From contig JARWIR010000005.1 of assembly GCA_029959085.1 (NCBI GenBank), forward strand, positions 7,132,501 through 7,196,500: DNA of 64,000 nucleotides, read 5' to 3'. The notes under the pieces are model-generated. The model did no database searches. It had not been told where the DNA came from and worked only from the letters and a program-made list of their open reading frames with translations. The stretch comes from Nemophila menziesii. Taxonomy: Eukaryota; Streptophyta; Magnoliopsida; Boraginales; Hydrophyllaceae. Made by a program: the position numbers and the translations under genes. Below are positions 59,901 to 64,000 of the stretch, piece after piece (position 1 is the first letter of the stretch; each line of letters opens with the position of its first letter).

Positions 59901-61088
59901 TTGGAAGTTCTCTTTGATATTCTCAGGATCATCTGTCCAACTGCCTTCCAAGTCTTTAATTCTATTTATTCTGTTAAGTTTCCTTCTTTTAATGGTAGCT
60001 AAGTGAAAGTATTTTGTATTCTTGTCACCATAAGTGAGCCAATTAAGTCTAGCTCTATCACACCAGTATATCTCTTCTCTCTCGTACTCTTTTTTTATTC
60101 TTTCTTTAATAGTGACTTCCTCGTCAGTAGTATCTTTGTCAATAATGTTATTAAGCTTAATCAGCTTATCTTGAAGTTTTTTAATGGTAATTTCGTGATT
60201 TTTAAAGTTATTCCTACTCCAAGAACTAAGTTCTTTTTTTGTGAATTCCCTCTTCTTAATGAATTTTGGTATAGGGCTATTGTAATTAGGGATAGGCCAA
60301 CTTTCTTCAACTATTTTTTTGCAGTTCTCATCGTCTAGCCATCTAGTTTCAAATTTAAATTGTTTTTCCTTTATTTTTTGATTAAAATCGAAAAAGAGGA
60401 TTAAAGGAGAGTGGTCCGACCCTATAGCTGGTGGTATGTGTATAAGTGATCTTGGGAAGCGCTCCATCCATTCGTAAGTAGCAAGACCCCTATCGATTCT
60501 TGTCTTGACATTCTTTACACCAATCATCCTGTTAGACCATGTAAAAAAACACCCATTAGAGTTAATTTCCGCAAGAGAGTTACAACAAGTAAAATCAATG
60601 AAAGCATTAATATGATCCATATTGGCCCTATTCTTGCTATTTTTTTCCTTGATATTGAGAATCTCATTGAAGTCCCCAATAATTGTCCACGGTTCATTGA
60701 AGCTTTCGCCCCATTTTGTTATCTCTTTCCAAGTTTCTAATCTTTGTTTAAAGTCATTAGGAGCATGAATAAACACAATATAATAACTAAAAGAAAGTTC
60801 ATTAATACGGGCGATAATAAAAGAGTTACAACTAAAGACAATATTAAGATGCACGTAAGAGTGCCACAAAACCAGGAACCCTCCTGAATGAAAAGCATTT
60901 CCAGTGGGTTCCACAAAAAACGAGTTATCAAAACCAAACCGAGCCAAAACATCTTGAGAGTCCACTTCTCTCAACATCGTCTCACAAAACGCCACCACAC
61001 TAGGTCTATATTGAGCCACCAACGAGCTAGCTTTCGTTAATGTTAAGGGCGCTCGTAAACCCTGAACATTCCAAAATAATGTCGTCAC
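56964..61088 (-). CDS. LINE ORF2: endonuclease, reverse transcriptase, zinc finger, RNase H
   Basis: An open frame of 1374 codons. Residues 1-230 are the apurinic-type endonuclease with FWNVQGL (Asn7), CET (Glu36), GDFNE (138-142) and SDH (224-226). Reverse transcriptase follows at about 430-720 with KAPGPDGLNGKFYKEFW, IKIDMAKAYDQVRW, LRQGDPLSPFLF and FADD (689-692). A finger (CLWCNQDKEDVEHLLLQC) starts at residue 1089. RNase H runs from about 1224 with CDASF (Asp1228), EGEATAVLEA, SDNLEVI and NRNADKLAKEA, ending SKLGIG. All catalytic residues I can check are present, so this copy or its siblings could be active. The first codon is GTG, directly after an in-frame TAA and overlapping the ORF1 stop as GTGA. 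No in-frame ATG precedes the endonuclease motifs (see finding). Long plus-strand frames over this region are shadows. Confidence 0.95.
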   Translation of the reverse strand: MTTLFWNVQGLRAPLTLTKASSLVAQYRPSVVAFCETMLREVDSQDVLARFGFDNSFFVEPTGNAFHSGGFLVLWHSYVHLNIVFSCNSFIIARINELSFSYYIVFIHAPNDFKQRLETWKEITKWGESFNEPWTIIGDFNEILNIKEKNSKNRANMDHINAFIDFTCCNSLAEINSNGCFFTWSNRMIGVKNVKTRIDRGLATYEWMERFPRSLIHIPPAIGSDHSPLILFFDFNQKIKEKQFKFETRWLDDENCKKIVEESWPIPNYNSPIPKFIKKREFTKKELSSWSRNNFKNHEITIKKLQDKLIKLNNIIDKDTTDEEVTIKERIKKEYEREEIYWCDRARLNWLTYGDKNTKYFHLATIKRRKLNRINRIKDLEGSWTDDPENIKENFQEFYKNLFKERGCEEEAMNKAVEYISPRVTEDMNKELTKKPNIEEIERAVKELSAAKAPGPDGLNGKFYKEFWEIIKNDVTQVVMDFFENNRSVETINDTLITLIPKGNIQENLGDFRPISCVNFIYKIITKILSNRLREIMDKIISPTQSAFIKGRAIQDNILIAQEISFFMSRKRKDKKNLAAIKIDMAKAYDQVRWLFLFKVLSKLGFCSKWIDWIKNCITSVSFNININGERLENFKPGRGLRQGDPLSPFLFSIMTESLISIVDHFVNNKLFSGIRINRNCPIISHLLFADDSLFFLDLDNSNIDSFKECLDIYCEGSGQAINFNKSAINFSKESTEEIKNLVTEKMGIKETGDLGHYLGVPLCHKRSKVDSLEWIANKVFKNTEGWKAKLLSEGGKEVLIKAILQAIPNYYMSIFSFPINFCNKLISAISNFWWNSGERNKIHWVAWEKITVSKIIGGLGFKDFKKMNTVLLAAQAWRIMHSPNNLAARLLKGIYFNKSSFLLCKVKQSRTWSWASLMEGRDFIKKYGIKKIGNGKNTDIWNEKWLDTEWKLEKPKGSNITKVNELMKEGEEEWNLEILDNLFHEPIINLIKKTKIKEFDTKDRFIWPYSKNGNYDTKSGYKLIIEEYNKNKATTTKTRVTKETKIWKKIWKSNIPKKIRLFMWRVVNNALPTRVNLSKRKCADGKNCLWCNQDKEDVEHLLLQCNMCKDIWAGSFLQIKIQDKLDDNIEDWFLKTVKSFKKGGWDEKVVRDFIMINLWNIWKAKMKGLHEGIAANGTVINKTSTKLMQEIHGINWVKDGYKGFNNSITQNETRDTDNEDEINIYCDASFSNKWDPTGIAIVWKQRENNEKSKISKTIDCNTVVEGEATAVLEATKIARRYHEKKVTIHSDNLEVIQGIKQVSAARWNIQPVLRKIICTTEELGQITFKHINRKLNRNADKLAKEARHATTFVYRNTLSISDLSAAFSKLGIG

Positions 61089-63508
61089 TTAATCTTTGCG
61101 GCTTTTTTGGAGTTGCCGCCTCCATTCTTGTTTTCGAAAACCTCCTCTTCATCCTCGAAAGCATCAGCATACTGGAAATTCATGTCATGGTCCTCTCCAC
61201 CCCCTTCATAGTCTTTCTCAAAGTAGTTCTCGCTACTTTCAAAGTTCCCCTCATCTTCTTCCTCAGGTTCATATTGCGAGTTCTCCTCATCCACTTCTTC
61301 TGTAACCTTCTTCGAGTCCTTCCCTTTCTCTTTGACTATATTATTCCTTTCCGCTTCTTCTTTTTCATCCTCTAGGATACTAAATTGATTTTTATTAACG
61401 AAATCTTCAATTGGATCCACCACCCTTAACTTTTTGAAATTACCAGCCATTTTTGAATTAACTTCACCACTTCCAGTCCCAATTCTAATTCCTCTCGCTT
61501 CCCTCCTTCTTTTAATAGCTTGTTGAGAATTTGATGAAGTCTCCATATATTGATTAGAGGTGTTGTTGGAATTAGCCACGTATTTCCCTTTGATCTTCTT
61601 CATTTGTTCTTCAAATGCCATGAGCGCAGCTCGAATGCTACCTTCATTCCCTTCCTTACTCTCATCCGTTATTCCATGAGTTCTTTTGAAAGCTTCCATT
61701 TTTAAAGAGGATTCATGTAGTTCATTGCGCAGGTCATGTATTTGCTTATTCCAGCTCTCCCATTCTCGTTCCTCTGTGTCCTTATCCTCATCTTCATAAT
61801 GGTTCTTGCTCATTTTCCCTTCGCCACTCTTCTTTGTGTAGTTGAATTTGCTAAGAACGTCCTCATCTTCTTCTCGGAGCAGGATACCTTTGGTTGGGTT
61901 GTTAACTCTGTTACTTGGACCTGCATCTTTAATAGATTTATCACTATAAAAGTAGTTAGTAAATTCTCCATTATTTTTAATATGAAGACCATAAATTGGG
62001 TTGAAAGGCGGGAATTTTGCCACATTGTCGATGCTCCATGAGACTTTCCTGCGTTCATCGATGTCTTCCACCTGTTTAACACTTTTGTTAGGGCAGTCTC
62101 CGTATTGATGTCCTATCCTTCCACACCTGAAACAAAGTAACCCCGTATTTTCATATTGGAACACAACCCAAGCTGGACCCTCCTCTTGGTAAAGATAAGC
62201 TCCAGGGGGTAGAGGGTATTTGGTGTTGATTCTAGCTCTGAACCTCAATATCTTAACATCACAGTTTTGGTTGTTGGGGAGATCCACGGCTTCTATTCTG
62301 ATAAAGCATACCTCAAGAGCTTTAATAGTGTCTAGGTTATTTTGCTTAAATGCCAAACCTCTAACTTGGACCCAGATCGAAGAATAATCTGTCGCCAAGT
62401 CATTGAAATCAACAACAAGAGGCCACATGGTCATGCTTAAGTGAAGCTTTTGATATAGTCCTGGTCTCATTTCCCAAACTCTTTTGAACTCTTTCTCATT
62501 GAAAATCTCCAGCTTGAACATATTATTCTTGACATCAGTTAATCTGTAGTGCCCTTGTATTCCCCATCTGTCCTCTATGAGCTTCCTGAGTTGCACAGCA
62601 TAGATGGCAGAATCTCCAATGGCTTTGATGAGAATAGCTTTTTCTTCCTTCATGCTTGCAGAAAGTCGCGCCTTAGAACCAATGTTGATAACTCCCAACT
62701 TGCGCGCTTTGTGGTCGTTGAGAGGAATTATAGGTAAGGCATGGTGATCTCTTGACGCCATGGTAACACCTGGACAATCAATAGGCACTAATATACTAGA
62801 AAGCACAGAGATTAGGTGATAATAAGAGCAGGTATAAGTAAAAAGAAGAGCTTGAAGGATGAGGGTGTTATCTGGGAAGTAGCTAGTATGAAAGCAGAAA
62901 CGAGGAAGTGACAATGAAACAACTTCACTCTCTTCTTCAAGTATATATAGGCGCCATCCTTTACCTTCTTCATGGTGTATCTTAATTACCCTAAGACTGG
63001 TTGAATTATCCTTCCCAATGCTTCGGTAAATGGTGATTTCTTTCCTGTTACACTCTTTAATTATGAGAGAAGAGTTATTATTACCTAGCTCTAAGGCTAA
63101 TCTTGGAGAAATCGAGGTGTAGTAGCCTCCTTTGATAGGCCTATACCAGCGTGCTAAATAAACCCTTCCAGGGTCGTCTCTTCGCATCCCCCACCCAAGT
63201 ATATTTTTTGTCGCACTTGGTTTCTGCACAAAAAGAGAAACGAAATTATATCCAACATTATTCAATAGCTTTATTACCTCGATGTAAGGAGGGATTTGGT
63301 CTGCAGCACACAAGAAAAGGAGAAGTTCAATCGACGCCTTCATCGCCTCCTGACCACCTCCATCATTAAATCCACTTCCCCATCTTTGTCTGCACCACTC
63401 TACTAATTTAATAGATTTCCTAATCGTTGAAATAGATTTGTTCTTCCCCAAATCCGAAAAGGTAAAGCCCCTTTGTAACCCTAATAATCCATCTGACGAA
63501 GCCCCCAT
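61085..63508 (-). CDS. LINE ORF1: RNA-binding protein with CCHC knuckle and an unusual N-terminal extension
   Basis: 807 codons from the ATG at 63,508; the frame opens at GTG 63,553, just after a stop, so the first ATG is preferred. Residues from MASRDHHALPIIPLNDHKAR (ATG at 62,761) onward look like ordinary plant LINE ORF1: a DUF4283-type region (AIYAVQLRKLIEDRWGIQGH ... MWPLVVDFND ... IWVQVRGLAF) and a CX2CX4HX4C knuckle, CFRCGRIGHQYGDC. An acidic, Lys/Glu-rich tail follows and ends NSKKAAKIK. The first ~249 residues (SIKLVEWCRQRWGSGFNDGG; LARWYRPIKGGYYTSISPRL; GKGWRLYILEEESEVVSLSL) are fully open but match nothing I recognise. ORF1 proteins coat the element's RNA and help target-primed reverse transcription. 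Confidence 0.9.
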   Translation of the reverse strand: MGASSDGLLGLQRGFTFSDLGKNKSISTIRKSIKLVEWCRQRWGSGFNDGGGQEAMKASIELLLFLCAADQIPPYIEVIKLLNNVGYNFVSLFVQKPSATKNILGWGMRRDDPGRVYLARWYRPIKGGYYTSISPRLALELGNNNSSLIIKECNRKEITIYRSIGKDNSTSLRVIKIHHEEGKGWRLYILEEESEVVSLSLPRFCFHTSYFPDNTLILQALLFTYTCSYYHLISVLSSILVPIDCPGVTMASRDHHALPIIPLNDHKARKLGVINIGSKARLSASMKEEKAILIKAIGDSAIYAVQLRKLIEDRWGIQGHYRLTDVKNNMFKLEIFNEKEFKRVWEMRPGLYQKLHLSMTMWPLVVDFNDLATDYSSIWVQVRGLAFKQNNLDTIKALEVCFIRIEAVDLPNNQNCDVKILRFRARINTKYPLPPGAYLYQEEGPAWVVFQYENTGLLCFRCGRIGHQYGDCPNKSVKQVEDIDERRKVSWSIDNVAKFPPFNPIYGLHIKNNGEFTNYFYSDKSIKDAGPSNRVNNPTKGILLREEDEDVLSKFNYTKKSGEGKMSKNHYEDEDKDTEEREWESWNKQIHDLRNELHESSLKMEAFKRTHGITDESKEGNEGSIRAALMAFEEQMKKIKGKYVANSNNTSNQYMETSSNSQQAIKRRREARGIRIGTGSGEVNSKMAGNFKKLRVVDPIEDFVNKNQFSILEDEKEEAERNNIVKEKGKDSKKVTEEVDEENSQYEPEEEDEGNFESSENYFEKDYEGGGEDHDMNFQYADAFEDEEEVFENKNGGGNSKKAAKIK

Positions 63509-63704
63509 TCCAAGATGAGGAGAGAGAAACGTGAAGCAAGAAGCAAGAACCACTCACGAAATCACCACACCGAGGCGGTGATAATCACGAGTAGATTTGA
63601 TGATTTCGACGGAAGAAATCGTACCCTATGAGTAGAGAGAGGAGAGAGCGTTGTTTTTAGAGAGAGAAATTAAATCTTAATCTTTCTCAAAGACGATTCA
63701 ATCT

Positions 63705-63949
63705 ATTCAAGGAAATTCGATCTATTTCTTATTTTTCTATTTCTTTACTTTGATATATAATACTCCAATGGTTGGTGCTTGTCTAATCCCAATTTTTGTA
63801 TAATTAATAAAGTTCATTTGTATCTATCCAACTCTCAGAAGTAAAAAATCAACAATTAATTAAAGAAATAAAAGTCAACGACCTCCTTAGATACTAATTC
63901 ATTTTTTCATAAATTTTATCTTCACAGTCAAATTCCAGTTCAAGAAGAA
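63705..63949 (+). promoter_or_regulatory. Likely promoter and 5' UTR of the gene at 63,950
   Basis: AT-rich, with TATA-like GATATATAATACTCC near 63,752 and TATAATTAATAAAG near 63,799. It begins immediately after the LINE target duplication, so the LINE cut this gene off from its former distal promoter. Confidence 0.4.
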
Positions 63950-64000
63950 ATGAAGCTCATCATATTCTTCATCCTAATCATTGGCCTCATGTATTCAGCA
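63950..64000 (+). CDS. N-terminus of a secreted or membrane protein (partial)
   Basis: Seventeen codons are present before the window ends: MKLIIFFILIIGLMYSA. This is one Lys followed by a strongly hydrophobic stretch with a small residue at the end, as in a signal peptide. The family cannot be told from this. Confidence 0.55.
   Translation, partial: MKLIIFFILIIGLMYSA

Larger units (their letters stand above)
56896..63688 (-). mobile_element. Full-length, nearly intact LINE (L1-type, RNase H-bearing)
   Basis: The target-site duplication AAAGACGATTCAATCT is perfect over 16 bp at 56,880-56,895 and 63,689-63,704. On minus the order is 5' UTR (63,509-63,688, CT-rich), ORF1, ORF2, a short 3' UTR with a hairpin, and a poly(A) tail (T-run 56,895-56,917 on plus). 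Both frames are free of stops, so the insertion is young. The only visible defect is at the ORF1/ORF2 junction. It lies about 260 bp upstream of the gene starting at 63,950, in opposite orientation. Confidence 0.95.

Noticed and set aside
57301..61375. Many 60-111-codon plus-strand frames opposite the LINE
   Set aside because: They are antisense shadows of the intact ORF1 and ORF2.
63509..63553. GTG at 63,553 as the ORF1 start
   Set aside because: It directly follows a stop. The ATG at 63,508 is the first normal start in the frame.

Overview
This is nuclear DNA from a flowering plant, most likely a eudicot. It is AT-rich, its genes carry many short GT-AG introns, and about three quarters of it is intergenic DNA filled with plant-type transposons: LINEs with an RNase H domain, Mutator-like elements with 9-bp target duplications, hAT and Tourist/Stowaway MITEs, and tRNA-like SINEs. 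There is nothing bacterial, no operons and no CRISPR array.

Five complete host genes can be read: a plastid ribosomal protein bS21 (17.3-18.1 kb, minus), an F-box/kelch protein of the TML/At3g27150 type with a miR2111 site (34.2-35.4 kb, plus), the SWI/SNF subunit SNF12/BAF60 (40.2-41.9 kb, minus), the AAA ATPase FIGL1 (44.6-48.0 kb, plus, 12 exons) and peroxisomal sulfite oxidase (48.8-51.0 kb, minus, 12 exons). A sixth gene, for a secreted or membrane protein, starts at 63,950 and runs off the edge. As I remember the Arabidopsis map, bS21c, TML and FIGL1 lie together on one part of chromosome 3 (At3g27120-27160), and SNF12 and sulfite oxidase together on another (At3g01890-01910). Here the two sets are interleaved.

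Layout: 0.7-9.4 kb is one 8.7-kb non-autonomous Mutator-like element (a Pack-MULE). It carries broken, intron-containing pieces of at least five host genes and a 2.5-kb two-level satellite. 9.4-16.8 kb is nested MITEs, a hAT element, a decayed LINE and SINEs. 18-33 kb holds decayed LINEs, two related non-coding repeats and MITEs. 36-39 kb is a nest of MITEs. Two near-identical foldback MULEs, in inverted orientation, bracket SNF12. 48.0-48.75 kb is a tandem repeat between the convergent FIGL1 and sulfite oxidase genes. 51-56 kb is LINE fragments plus a hAT element. 56.9-63.7 kb is a nearly intact full-length LINE with a perfect 16-bp target-site duplication.

The strongest new observation is structural. 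The target-site duplications of the two foldback elements are swapped between the copies. A Tourist MITE, another MITE's target duplication and a small tandem repeat are all split between the two sides. All become whole if the roughly 3-kb SNF12 segment is flipped. This is the footprint of a transposon-mediated inversion of a chromatin-remodelling gene.
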